Positions 12,890-21,036 of a DNA stretch of 21,036 bases are shown piece by piece. Origin of the DNA: JANMDR01 sp043760555 (GTDB taxonomy: Bacteria; Pseudomonadota; Gammaproteobacteria; Burkholderiales; Usitatibacteraceae); NCBI GenBank assembly GCA_043760555.1, contig JAYUOW010000009.1, positions 1 through 21,036 of the forward strand. Reading direction: 5' to 3'. Positions within the stretch are counted from its first letter, which is position 1. Each line of letters starts with the position of its first letter. Made by a program: the position numbers and the translations under genes. The notes beneath the pieces are model-generated. The model saw only the letters and a list, made by a program, of their open reading frames with translations, did no database searches and had not been told where the DNA came from.

Positions 12890-14116
12890 TCACTGCCCCC
12901 GCACATCCGCAATAACCTTACCATCATTAGCCAGCACACCGGGCGCTACTTGCTCTACGCTGCCTCTAAGCTTCGTCAAATCACGCAAGTCATCGGCAAT
13001 GCTGTCGGTATTTAGCGCACTTATCGCCTCGCAACGCAACTCCATTTGGTCTTGACCTTTCGCATCGTGGCTCACAATTAAGCAGGCACGCGTGACGGCG
13101 GGATGACGTTTTAGCACAGCCGCAATTTGCTGCGGGTGGATGAACATGCCGCGCACTTTGGTGGTTTGATCCGCGCGGCCAAGCCAACCGCGTATGCGCA
13201 TATTGGTGCGTCCGCAGGGGGATTGACCTAGCATTACGGCGGATAAATCACCCGTGGCAAAACGCGCCAAGGGATAATCTTTATTGAATGTCGTTACCAC
13301 CACTTCGCCCACGTCACCGTCCGGCACCACATCGCCAGTACCCGGACGCACGATTTCTACAATCACATTTTCTTCCACCACCAAGCCCTCGCGGGCAGAT
13401 GTTTCATAGGCAATAATGCCTAGGTCTGCGGTGCCGTAACATTGCATAGCGGTGATGCCTCGGCTGGCTAAATAGGCGTGGGTAGCAGGCAAAAATGCCT
13501 CACCGGAAACTAGCGCGCGCTTAATGCAGCTAATGTCAATTTGCAGCGCGTCGGCTTTATCTAGCAAGAGTTTTAGAAATGACGGCGTGCCCACATAGCC
13601 ACTCGGTTTTAATGCGGCAATGGTGGCCAACTGCATTTCTGTTTGCCCAACGCCCCCAGGAATTACACAGCAGCCTAACGCGTGTAAGCCAGATTGAAAC
13701 ATCGTACCTGCCGGTGTGAGATGGTAGGAAAACGTATTAATGGCCACATCATTTTTTCTAAATCCTGCAGCGTACAGCGCGCGGGCGCTGCGCCACCAAT
13801 CATCGCCAAATCCTTGCGGGTCGTAGATGGGGCCGGGGGATACAAAGATGTTTGCTAACCCGCCAACCGCCGTAGCGTTTAAGCCACCAAACGGCGGCAT
13901 GGCGGCTTGTAAATCGATGAGCTCACTCTTGCGGGTGATGGGCAGCGTGGCCAAGCTATCACGCGTATTGATTGCGGCTACATCAATATCGGCGAGCAGT
14001 TTTGCAAAGTGCGGTGCATGCGTTTTTGCATGAATTAACTGGCTTGAGAGCGCCGTAAATAGGGCATCTTCACGGTTTTTTGCATCGCGGTTTTCGAGCT
14101 TATCGTAGAACATCAT
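12890..14116 (-). CDS. PaaK-like (phenylacetate--CoA ligase family) adenylate-forming protein with altered P-loop
   Basis: A 408-residue protein of the adenylate-forming superfamily, nearest to phenylacetate--CoA ligases (about 430). Visible landmarks are LPITRKSEL (58-66), INTFSYHLTPAGTMFQSGLH (126-145), the VGTPSFLKLLL block (175-185), LVSGEAF (202-208), YGTADLG (227-233), the FATGDLS hinge region and RGMFIHPQQI before the C-terminal subdomain, as in PaaK. The Ser/Thr/Gly-rich P-loop expected as SSGTTGKP is replaced by FVSPGPIYDP (91-100). I recall this variant in a betaproteobacterial subgroup, so it is probably not decay. The expected reaction is acid plus ATP plus CoA to acyl-CoA; the substrate is unknown. 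It starts directly after the livF stop (TAAATG) with a second ATG adjacent, and is last in the operon. Confidence 0.82.
   Translation of the reverse strand: MMFYDKLENRDAKNREDALFTALSSQLIHAKTHAPHFAKLLADIDVAAINTRDSLATLPITRKSELIDLQAAMPPFGGLNATAVGGLANIFVSPGPIYDPQGFGDDWWRSARALYAAGFRKNDVAINTFSYHLTPAGTMFQSGLHALGCCVIPGGVGQTEMQLATIAALKPSGYVGTPSFLKLLLDKADALQIDISCIKRALVSGEAFLPATHAYLASRGITAMQCYGTADLGIIAYETSAREGLVVEENVIVEIVRPGTGDVVPDGDVGEVVVTTFNKDYPLARFATGDLSAVMLGQSPCGRTNMRIRGWLGRADQTTKVRGMFIHPQQIAAVLKRHPAVTRACLIVSHDAKGQDQMELRCEAISALNTDSIADDLRDLTKLRGSVEQVAPGVLANDGKVIADVRGQ
14055..14072. repeat. Isolated half-site of the hairpin family inside the PaaK-like gene
   Basis: GTAAATAGGGCATCTTCA matches the loop and right arm of copy B, read on the minus strand, at 17 of 18 positions. 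There is no second arm. It falls in codons for roughly residues 15-20 of the PaaK-like protein (REDALF). Confidence 0.55.
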
Positions 14117-14968
14117 TTATGCTAACCAACGCTTGCGGCGACGATAATGCTTCACGTCCCTAAAGCTTTTACGGCCTGCTGTAGATAGCCCTAAATAGAA
14201 TTCTTTTACGTCTTCGTTGTCGCTCAAATGTTTGGCGTCGCCTTCCATAACCACACGACCATTTTCTAAAATATAGCCAAAATCAGCGAATCGTAACGCG
14301 ACCATGGTGTTTTGTTCAGCTAACAAAAAGCTTACTTTTTCTTTTTGGTTTAGATCGCGCACGATGCTAAAAATTTCTTCTACTACTTGCGGCGCTAAGC
14401 CCATCGAAGGCTCATCGAGCAGAATCATTTTTGGGTTTGACATCAAGGCGCGGCCTACTGCGGTCATTTGCTGCTCACCACCCGATGTGTAGCCAGACTG
14501 CGATTGTCGGCGCGTTTTTAAGCGCGGAAAATAAGCGTAAACCCGCTCCAATTGGGCGGCTACTTCGGCTTTAGATGCGTTTAAGGTATACGCACCGGTA
14601 AGTAAATTTTCTTCTACCGTTAAGTGCGCAAAGCAGTGACGGCCTTCCATCACTTGAATAACGCCGCGCTTTACTAAATCAGATGGAGTCAGGTTGTGAA
14701 TCTGTGCGCCCTTATAGCTAATACTGCCCTTGGTGACTTCACCGCGTTCGCTGTGCAGCAGGTTTGAAATCGCACGAAGGGTCGTGGTTTTGCCCGCGCC
14801 ATTGGCACCAAGCAGCGCGACAATACCGCCTTCGGGTACGTTGAGGGACACGCCCTTTAGCACTAAGATAACGTGATTATAGATAACCTCAATGCCGCTT
14901 ACAGCCAATAACGGTGGGGCTTTTGGCGGTGCGACAGATGTTGGTGCAACACTTGCTTCGGTTTGCAT
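14117..14968 (-). CDS. livF: ABC transporter ATP-binding protein, LivF type
   Basis: A 283-residue protein from the ATG at 14968, which has AGGA about nine bases upstream; a TTG at 15001 would add 11 residues and lacks this site. Walker A GANGAGKT is at 54-61, the signature is TSGGEQQ in place of LSGGQ, and Walker B with the catalytic Glu reads MILLDEPSMGLAPQ, the LivF hallmark. The protein supplies ATP hydrolysis on the cytoplasmic face of a branched-chain amino-acid/amide-type importer with LivG, LivH and LivM. It is longer than E. coli LivF (about 237) because of an N-terminal Ala/Pro extension and a basic C-terminus ending RRRKRWLA. It is separated from the binding-protein gene by a 118-bp gap containing an inverted repeat. 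Confidence 0.92.
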   Translation of the reverse strand: MQTEASVAPTSVAPPKAPPLLAVSGIEVIYNHVILVLKGVSLNVPEGGIVALLGANGAGKTTTLRAISNLLHSERGEVTKGSISYKGAQIHNLTPSDLVKRGVIQVMEGRHCFAHLTVEENLLTGAYTLNASKAEVAAQLERVYAYFPRLKTRRQSQSGYTSGGEQQMTAVGRALMSNPKMILLDEPSMGLAPQVVEEIFSIVRDLNQKEKVSFLLAEQNTMVALRFADFGYILENGRVVMEGDAKHLSDNEDVKEFYLGLSTAGRKSFRDVKHYRRRKRWLA

Positions 14969-15016
14969 GGAGAGGTTCCTAGCGGTTTTTGAAACTGGCA
15001 AATTTTTTAGCGTTGT

Positions 15017-15056
15017 GTCGGGTTACGCTTAGGAAAAACCCCTAAGCTAACCCGAC
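15017..15056. repeat. Inverted repeat between the binding-protein gene and livF
   Basis: GTCGGGTTACGCTTAGG (15017-15033) and CCTAAGCTAACCCGAC (15041-15056) form a stem of about 16 bp with one bulged base and a 7-nt loop. It lies inside the operon. A 3' hairpin here could protect the upstream mRNA and give the binding-protein message a higher level than livF. Similar GTCGGGTTACGC palindromes are dispersed in other proteobacteria, from memory. Confidence 0.65.
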
Positions 15057-15085
15057 CTACGTTGCTAGCCTACGAAAATACGTAC

Positions 15086-16408
15086 TTAACCAGCCTTAGC
15101 GCAATTAACAGGCGTGATTTTCTTATCCGCCGCGTACTTAGCAGCCTGCGCGTCAATCATCGGACGGAGCATCTTCATATCCGCTTCGTACCAGTCAGAT
15201 GTATAGCTCCAGCCTTTGCCATCCCACGTGTGGATGCGCGCTTTACGGGCACCTTCGTGGTCGTTACACGAGGTTTTAATTGGCTGCAAAATGCCTTCAA
15301 AGCCCATGGCCTTAATGCGCGCGGTGTCGATGTTTAAGTTTTCAGCACCCCAACGCACTTGCTCGCCGGTCAGTGATTTTTTGCCGTATTTAGTTTGTGC
15401 TGTGCGCACGGCTTCCACCACCAACATCGCGCTAATCATGCCGCGGTTATAGAGAACACCGCCGACGTCTTTCACGCCACCTGCGGTGCCTTTGTTTTTG
15501 GCGTATACGTTTTTAGCCATGTCTTTATGCACAATATTGTCGCGCTCTGAGCTATGCTGAAAAGCTAAGCCGTTGTAGCCCTTCGCTGCGGCCTCTGCAG
15601 GCTGCGTATCTTGCTCAGCCGCGCTCCACCATACGCCGTACATCTGCAAGCGCGGATAGCCCACTGCAATCGCTTCCTTGATCGCTGTTGAGTTCATCGC
15701 GCCCCAACCCCATAAAAAGACATAGTCAGGCTTCTGCTGGCGCACTTGCAGCCATGTCGCTTTTTGCTCTAGGCCGGGATGCGTTACTGGCAACTTCACC
15801 AATTCAAAGCCGTGTTTTTTAGCGTGTTCCTCCATCACTGGAATTGGCTCTTTGCCAAATGGTGAATCGTGATACACCAGCGCAATTTTTTTGCCCTTTA
15901 AACTACCCTTGCTGCTCACGTGTTGCACCAAAATATCAGCGCCCGTCCAGTAAGTACCCATAAGCGGAAAATTCCACTGGAATACACTACCGTTTACGGA
16001 TTCGGATCGACCATAGCCTGTCGTAAAAATTGGCACCTTATCAACTGGGGCTTTATCGCTAATCGCAAAGGTAACGCCGGTAGAAAGTGGGTTAAAAGCG
16101 GTAGCTCCGGTAGGCCCTTTGCCTTTTAAACGCTCGTAGCATTCCACGCCTTTATCAGTTGCGTACGCCGTTTCGCATTCTTCAAATGTGAGTTTGACGC
16201 CGTTGATACCGCCATCGCGCTCGTTGATTAACTTCAAATAATCCACAAAACCATTTGCCCACGGAATACCGTTGGGTGCGTAGGCACCGGTTCGATACAC
16301 CAACACGGGCACAAACTGCTCCATCGGCATTTGCGCAATAGCGGCGCTGCCCAATAGTGTGGACACTGCGGTGACAGCTAACGCTGCACTTTTAAAATTC
16401 AACTTCAT
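15086..16408 (-). CDS. Periplasmic substrate-binding protein, LivK/amide-type family
   Basis: A 440-residue protein from the ATG at 16408, five bases after a strong GGAGGA; the open frame upstream to 16486 lacks such a site. The signal peptide is MKLNFKSAALAVTAVSTLLG followed by SAAIAQ. The mature part is a type I periplasmic binding protein: VPVLVYRTGAYAPNGIPWAN, INERDGGINGVKLTFEECET, a central KKIALVYHDSPFGKEPIPVM strand and hinge, then PDYVFLWGWGAMNSTAIKEA. It is longer than E. coli LivK (about 370) and resembles the group found beside acyl-CoA ligase genes, so its ligand may be an organic acid and not leucine. It would deliver ligand to LivH/LivM. Specificity cannot be read from the sequence. 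Confidence 0.88.
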   Translation of the reverse strand: MKLNFKSAALAVTAVSTLLGSAAIAQMPMEQFVPVLVYRTGAYAPNGIPWANGFVDYLKLINERDGGINGVKLTFEECETAYATDKGVECYERLKGKGPTGATAFNPLSTGVTFAISDKAPVDKVPIFTTGYGRSESVNGSVFQWNFPLMGTYWTGADILVQHVSSKGSLKGKKIALVYHDSPFGKEPIPVMEEHAKKHGFELVKLPVTHPGLEQKATWLQVRQQKPDYVFLWGWGAMNSTAIKEAIAVGYPRLQMYGVWWSAAEQDTQPAEAAAKGYNGLAFQHSSERDNIVHKDMAKNVYAKNKGTAGGVKDVGGVLYNRGMISAMLVVEAVRTAQTKYGKKSLTGEQVRWGAENLNIDTARIKAMGFEGILQPIKTSCNDHEGARKARIHTWDGKGWSYTSDWYEADMKMLRPMIDAQAAKYAADKKITPVNCAKAG

Positions 16409-16467
16409 GGCACTCCTCCAATTGAATAATTTTAAAAAACGGAAACACCAAAACACAAACAAAAAAA

Positions 16468-17532
16468 CTAATGCGGGAAAGGCCACAATCTCAGCTTATC
16501 TTTCGCCACCGCCCACAACCGCGCTAAACCATGCGGCTCTACAATCAAGAAAAAAACAATCAACGCCCCAAAAATCATCGCCTCTAAATGCGCACCTGTG
16601 GCGGTGCTAATTGGAATACCAAACCAATGCGGAATTTGCGTCAATATAATCGGCAACAACACAATAAACGCCGCCCCCAAAAACGACCCCAAAATAGAAC
16701 CTAGCCCACCAATAATCACCATGAACAACAGGTTAAATGACCGGTTTACATCAAACGCCGCCGGCTCCCACGACCCCAAATGCACAAAGCCCCACAATGC
16801 GCCCGCAACGCCGACAATAAACGAACTGACCGCAAAGGCCGATAATTTTGCAAACACCGGACGAATACCAATAATTTCCGCCGCCACGTCCATGTCGCGT
16901 GTGGCCATCCACGAGCGCCCAATGTGTGAGCGCACCAAATTTTTTGCCACCACACTAAAAAACACCACAAGGCTTAATACAAATAAATATTTCGCTATTG
17001 GGCTTTCAATGGGAAAACCAAACATCGTCACGGCAGGAGCCGAAACCGAGCCAGACGAAGAATCGTTGGTAAACCACTTCACGCGTGAAAAGAGCCAATC
17101 GCAAAAAAACTGTGCGGCCAGTGTGGCCACTGCCAAATATAAGCCCTTAATGCGCAAACTGGGTATGCCAAAAAACATGCCTGCTACGGTAGAAACTAAA
17201 CCCGCTAGCGCTAAAACCACCAAAATATTTAAATCAGGGATGCGGGTGGCGAAGTTAAACGCCGCGTACGCGCCTACCATCATGAACGCGCCAGTGCCCA
17301 ATGATATTTGCCCACAATAACCGACCAATAAATTTAAGCCCACGGCGGCAAGTGCCAAAATTAAAAAAGGAATCAAAATAGCGCGAAATAAATATTCGCT
17401 CGCAAAAAGCGGAATAGCAACAAACACCACCGCCATCAACAACACCATAAACCAACGGTCTTGCGCGATAGGAAGTAGCGCTTGGTCATCGACGTAGCGA
17501 GTTTTGAACTGGCCATTTTCTCTATAGAACAT
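16468..17532 (-). CDS. livM: ABC transporter permease, LivM type
   Basis: A 354-residue inner-membrane protein with about ten hydrophobic segments. The LivM landmark AVGLNLLVGYCGQISLGTGA lies near residues 63-82, followed by LRIKGLYLAVATLAAQF, the EAA-like cytoplasmic loop with AAEIIGIRP, and MVIIGGLGSILGSFLGAAF. It pairs with LivH to form the channel. The first 25 residues (MFYRENGQFKTRYVDDQALL) form a soluble lead. It starts 3 bp after the livH stop and ends 59 bp before the binding-protein gene. Confidence 0.93.
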   Translation of the reverse strand: MFYRENGQFKTRYVDDQALLPIAQDRWFMVLLMAVVFVAIPLFASEYLFRAILIPFLILALAAVGLNLLVGYCGQISLGTGAFMMVGAYAAFNFATRIPDLNILVVLALAGLVSTVAGMFFGIPSLRIKGLYLAVATLAAQFFCDWLFSRVKWFTNDSSSGSVSAPAVTMFGFPIESPIAKYLFVLSLVVFFSVVAKNLVRSHIGRSWMATRDMDVAAEIIGIRPVFAKLSAFAVSSFIVGVAGALWGFVHLGSWEPAAFDVNRSFNLLFMVIIGGLGSILGSFLGAAFIVLLPIILTQIPHWFGIPISTATGAHLEAMIFGALIVFFLIVEPHGLARLWAVAKDKLRLWPFPH

Positions 17533-17535
17533 AAC

Positions 17536-18432
17536 TTACACCCTATCTATGTGACGTTCGCCGAACAAGCCTTCGGGACGAAAAAGCAGGAACCCCAACG
17601 CCAACACATACGCAAACCAGTTTTCAATACCACCGCCAATAATTGGGCCTAAATACACTTCCGCAATCTTCTCACCCACACCAATAATTAGCCCACCCAC
17701 AATCGCACCCGGTACGGATGTAAAACCGCCAAGAATCACTACTGGTATGGCTTTCAACGCAATCGATACTAATGAAAACTGCGCGCCAAATTTTGATCCC
17801 CACGCAATACCCGCCACCAGCGCCACCACACCCGATACGCTCCACACGATCACCCAAATACGGTTAAGCGGGATGCCCACAGATTGCGCGGCTTGATGGT
17901 CGTCGGCCACGGCGCGTAACGCCCTACCCGTTGCGGTTTTTTGAAAAAATAGCGCGAGCACTGCAACCAGTGCGGCGGCAACACCCGCCGTGTACATATC
18001 AGCCACGTTAACTAAAATACCGCCCGGAAAAGTAGATTCTAAAATCATCAACGGCTCGATCGGCAAGCCTAAATTGATGGGATAGCTTTCTGATCCAAAC
18101 ACCAATTGCGCAAAGCCTTCAATAAAATAGGTGATACCAAAAGTGGCTAAAAATAAAATAATTGGCTCTTGATTAACTAAATGGCGGAGCACAAGCCGCT
18201 CAATTAGCCACGCTGAAATTATCATTACCAACGCTGCACACACAAAGGCCACCGGCATTGGCATTTTCTCGGAGAAGCGCGCAAATGCTAGGGCGGCGAG
18301 CAATACCATCGCACCTTGCGCAAAATTAAACACACCCGACGCCTTAAAAATTAGCACAAAGCCCAGCGCCACCAACGAATACAACACGCCCGACATTAAG
18401 CCGCCCAGCACCACTTCAATAAACGCGCCCAT
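17536..18432 (-). CDS. livH: ABC transporter permease, LivH type
   Basis: A 298-residue inner-membrane protein of normal family length. It begins with the typical GLMSGVLYSLVALGFVLIFK and then SGVFNFAQGAMVLLAA, and carries the cytoplasmic coupling loop RALRAVADDHQAAQSVGIPL before the VWSVSGVVALVAGIAWG helix. Later VVILGGFTSVPGAIVGGLII and a C-terminal LLFRPEGLFGE complete the LivH pattern. Its ATG shares one base with the livG stop (TAATG), so it is coupled to livG. Confidence 0.94.
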   Translation of the reverse strand: MGAFIEVVLGGLMSGVLYSLVALGFVLIFKASGVFNFAQGAMVLLAALAFARFSEKMPMPVAFVCAALVMIISAWLIERLVLRHLVNQEPIILFLATFGITYFIEGFAQLVFGSESYPINLGLPIEPLMILESTFPGGILVNVADMYTAGVAAALVAVLALFFQKTATGRALRAVADDHQAAQSVGIPLNRIWVIVWSVSGVVALVAGIAWGSKFGAQFSLVSIALKAIPVVILGGFTSVPGAIVGGLIIGVGEKIAEVYLGPIIGGGIENWFAYVLALGFLLFRPEGLFGERHIDRV

Positions 18433-19223
18433 TAGTGTGCCACTCCTAAATATGCAGCAATCACCGCCTTATTGGCGCGCACTTCATCGGGATAACCATC
18501 GCCAATTTTTCTACCGTAATCCAGCACCACTACACGATCCGAGATGTCCATTACCACACCCATGTCGTGTTCAATCAACACAATAGTGGTGCCGTAGTGT
18601 TGATTTACGTCCAACACAAAGCGGCACATGTCTTGTTTTTCTTCCACGTTCATACCTGCCATGGGCTCGTCAAGCAGCAAAAGACGGGGCTCTGCAGCCA
18701 ATGCGCGCCCAAGCTCCACGCGCTTTTGCAAGCCATAAGGCAAGCGCCCCACGGGTGTTTTACGAATAGCTTGAATTTCTAAAAACTCAATTACTTCTTC
18801 TACGCGTTGGCGGTGCTCCACTTCTTCTTTTTGGGTGGCGCCCCAATAAATCATTTGCTGAAAAATATTGGTTTTCATCATCAAGTTACGGCCAGTCATG
18901 AGGTTATCCAGCACACTCATGCCTTTAAATAGCGCAATGTTTTGAAACGTGCGCGCCACCCCCTGCTTGGCGACTTTGTGCGGCTCCATCTTGCTGCGCT
19001 TTTCACCTAAAAATGTAATCGCGCCTTTTTGCGGATGATAAACGCCGTTGATGACGTTAAGCATCGAGCTTTTGCCTGCACCGTTAGGGCCGATGATGGC
19101 GCGAATTTCATGTTCCCGCACATCAAAACTAATGTCGGTTAGCGCATGCACGCCACCGAATGAAAGCGATATATTTTCTAACGCTAAAATGACATCGCCA
19201 ATTTTTCTTGTATCGGTCGTCAT
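18432..19223 (-). CDS. livG: ABC transporter ATP-binding protein, LivG type
   Basis: A 263-residue protein from the ATG at 19223, two codons after the AAGGCGG-like site inside the end of the ligase gene; a longer frame to 19268 lies wholly within the ligase. Walker A GPNGAGKS is at 45-52, followed by ARTFQNIALFKGMSVLDNLM, the signature LPYGLQ in the place of LSGGQ (typical of LivG), Walker B LLLLDEPMAGMN, and the His switch LIEHDMGVVM. It is the second ATPase of the importer. It lies 1 bp after the ligase stop and overlaps livH by one base. Confidence 0.94.
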   Translation of the reverse strand: MTTDTRKIGDVILALENISLSFGGVHALTDISFDVREHEIRAIIGPNGAGKSSMLNVINGVYHPQKGAITFLGEKRSKMEPHKVAKQGVARTFQNIALFKGMSVLDNLMTGRNLMMKTNIFQQMIYWGATQKEEVEHRQRVEEVIEFLEIQAIRKTPVGRLPYGLQKRVELGRALAAEPRLLLLDEPMAGMNVEEKQDMCRFVLDVNQHYGTTIVLIEHDMGVVMDISDRVVVLDYGRKIGDGYPDEVRANKAVIAAYLGVAH

Positions 19224-19224
19224 C

Positions 19225-21036
19225 TTATGCCGCCTTTGCCAATGAAGCATCAGTAACCGTATCAGCATTTTCTAGCCGGAGATTTGCTTTCACTTTGCCT
19301 GATCGCCCATCTTCAAATTTTACCGTCGCTTCAATTTCGCAACTTGGTGCATCGCTAAACAGCGCATCAATAATAGTGGCATAGCGTTCAATCACAATAT
19401 TGCGCCGCACTTTGCGCGTGCGTGTCAGTTCACCATCGTCAGCGTCTAGCTCTTTATGCAAAACAACGAAGCGCTTAATTTGCGATGCTGTCAGCTTTGG
19501 GTCTTGCGCAAATTCCACATTCACCTTTGCCACGCATTCACGAATCAGCCCATACACTTCGCTCTTTCCAGCTAGATCAATATAGCCCGCATAGCCCAAA
19601 TTACGGCGTTCTGCCCAATCGCCCACGGCCGTGATGTCGATATTAATCATCACGCAAACACAATCGCGATTATCGCCAAAGGCTACGGCCTCTTTGATGA
19701 ACGGAAAAAACTTCAATTTGTTTTCAATAAACTTTGGCGCGAACAAACTGCCGTTCAGCAACCGACCCACATCTTTCGCGCGATCAATGATAATTAAGTG
19801 ACCGTCTTTATCAAAAAAGCCCGCATCACCAGTCATAAAAAATCCGTCTGCATTGATCGTAGCAGCCGTGGCTTCTGGCAACCGATAGTAGCCGTGCATC
19901 ATGCCTGGCGAGCGCACCAGCACTTCGCCGCTTTCAGCCACTTTTACTTCCACACCGGGCATGGGTTTACCGACTGTGCCTAGCTTTACATCGCCCGATG
20001 TGTGCATGCACACGGTGACGCAAGTTTCGGTCATACCGTAAAGCTGCTTTAGGTTGATGCCGATGGAACGATAAAAATTAAATAAATCAGGGCCAATCGC
20101 TTCGCCGCCTGTGTAGGCCACGCGAATACGCGACATGCCCAACACGTTCTTCAACGGCCCATAAACACAGGCGCTACCAATGCTATACAGCACACGATCA
20201 GCAAAGCCCACGCCGCCCTGCTTATCTAAAATTTTCATCCCAACGCGTTTAGCCACGTCCATAAAATAATGGAACATCTGGCGCTTGATAGCACTCGCGT
20301 CTTCAATACGGATCATCACCTGCGTCATGATATTTTCATACACACGAGGTGGTGCAAAATAATAAGTGGGGCCAATTTCGCGTAAATCGGTGGTCACGGT
20401 TTCGGAGCTTTCCGGGCAGTTTAAGCAAAAGCCTGCCACATGCACTTGTGCGTAAGAATATAAAAAGTCCCCTACCCACGCCATCGGTAAATAGCACAGC
20501 ACATCATCGTCCGCCGTCATGCCATCGAAATTTACCAGCACGCGCGCGGTGTGTATCAACGCCGCGTGCGTGTGTGCAACGCCCTTGGGCTTGCCCGTGG
20601 TACCCGATGTATACAACATCACGGCGATGTCCGTTGGTAGGCCTTTATCGACTTCCTCAGCAACGTAATTTGGGTGCGCAACTAAAAATGCATCGCCCAA
20701 TAATTGCACGTTGGCAAACGCCTTTAACATCGGCTGGTCGTAGGCACGCAATCCACGTGGATCATCAAAAATTACCTGGATAAGCGCCGGACATTGCGGC
20801 GCAATCTCTAACATTTTGTCTACTTGCTCTTGATCTTCCACCACCGCAAAACGCACGTCGGCGTCGGCCAATACATAAACCATTTCTTGCGCAATAGCGT
20901 CTTGATACAAGGGAATGGGTACGCCGCCCAAACTTTGTGCAGCCGCCATGGCCCAATACAGGCGCGGACGGTTGTCGCCAATAATAGCTAAATTATCGCC
21001 GCGCTTAAAACCAAGCTGCGCTAAGCCTGCAGCAAA
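19225..21036 (-). CDS. AMP-dependent acyl-CoA ligase (long-chain FadD-like), 5' end outside the window
   Basis: The frame stays open to the right window edge, giving 603 visible residues; the methionine at 20949 is internal, because the codons before it read LGFKRGDNLAIIGDNRPRLY and then WAM, typical of the family. The P-loop is MLYTSGTTGKPKGVAHTHAA, the A5 motif YGMTETCVTV, and the hinge FMTGDAGFFDKDGHL followed by IIIDRAKDVGRLLNGSLFAP. After it comes an unusual long C-terminal region (LFSDAPSCEIEATVKFEDGR and beyond). The reaction is carboxylic acid plus ATP plus CoA to acyl-CoA. Being first in an operon with a Liv-type importer, it probably activates the imported acid (vectorial use is inference). 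Chain length and aromaticity of the substrate cannot be told. Confidence 0.88.
   Translation of the reverse strand, partial: FAAGLAQLGFKRGDNLAIIGDNRPRLYWAMAAAQSLGGVPIPLYQDAIAQEMVYVLADADVRFAVVEDQEQVDKMLEIAPQCPALIQVIFDDPRGLRAYDQPMLKAFANVQLLGDAFLVAHPNYVAEEVDKGLPTDIAVMLYTSGTTGKPKGVAHTHAALIHTARVLVNFDGMTADDDVLCYLPMAWVGDFLYSYAQVHVAGFCLNCPESSETVTTDLREIGPTYYFAPPRVYENIMTQVMIRIEDASAIKRQMFHYFMDVAKRVGMKILDKQGGVGFADRVLYSIGSACVYGPLKNVLGMSRIRVAYTGGEAIGPDLFNFYRSIGINLKQLYGMTETCVTVCMHTSGDVKLGTVGKPMPGVEVKVAESGEVLVRSPGMMHGYYRLPEATAATINADGFFMTGDAGFFDKDGHLIIIDRAKDVGRLLNGSLFAPKFIENKLKFFPFIKEAVAFGDNRDCVCVMINIDITAVGDWAERRNLGYAGYIDLAGKSEVYGLIRECVAKVNVEFAQDPKLTASQIKRFVVLHKELDADDGELTRTRKVRRNIVIERYATIIDALFSDAPSCEIEATVKFEDGRSGKVKANLRLENADTVTDASLAKAA

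Noticed and set aside
16598..17320. Plus-strand frame of 240 codons
   Set aside because: It lies wholly opposite livM, whose membrane segments and motifs are unambiguous.
1..21036. CRISPR array, prophage or toxin-antitoxin system
   Set aside because: No regularly spaced direct repeats, phage structural genes, integrase or transposase genes, or recognisable toxin-antitoxin pairs were found.

Overview
The window looks like a chromosomal stretch of a betaproteobacterium, most likely of the order Burkholderiales, with moderate GC content by eye. The indications are the cysM-comEA-hldD order, a RhlE-type helicase with a long basic tail, and a branched-chain-type ABC transporter flanked by two acyl-CoA ligase genes. 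This placement is inference from gene content and protein sequence; no search was run.

Layout. Positions 1-2486 hold three minus-strand genes: the 5' end of a cysteine synthase gene (cysM, cut by the window edge), a ComEA-like helix-hairpin-helix protein with a long Ala/Lys tail, and the LPS heptose epimerase gene hldD. A tRNA-Ser(CGA) with its own terminator follows at 2602-2692, next to an inverted, interrupted copy of its own 3' end. A plus-strand pair (a DUF1330-like secreted protein and a VF530/DUF2132 protein) runs to 3896. Positions 3893-8243 hold the minus-strand vitamin B12 cluster btuB-cobT-cobS-cobC (outer-membrane uptake, then nucleotide-loop assembly). It is preceded by a cobalamin riboswitch that is split by a small MITE-like element. 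The plus-strand genes rhlE and a TlpA-like thioredoxin gene (with a probable frameshift near its 3' end) lie at 8865-11136. A minus-strand lipoprotein gene follows. From 12890 to the window end is one long minus-strand operon: acyl-CoA ligase (partial), livG, livH, livM, livK-like, livF and a PaaK-like ligase.

The main unusual feature is the B12 control region. The riboswitch core is recognisable on the minus strand, but a 141-bp element with 25-bp imperfect terminal inverted repeats and a TAA target duplication sits in the loop of one conserved stem. Removing the element and one TAA copy restores a conventional-looking aptamer.

A second theme is a dispersed hairpin family: about 37 bp, arms TGCCTGAAGAYGCCC and its complement, loop UAAAAUA when read in the direction of the upstream gene. 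Four good copies and one decayed copy are present, mostly just downstream of genes. One copy encodes the last codons and stop of rhlE, and an isolated half-site lies inside the PaaK-like coding sequence. Two other long intergenic inverted repeats of different sequence are also present. No CRISPR array, rRNA, phage gene or transposase gene was seen.
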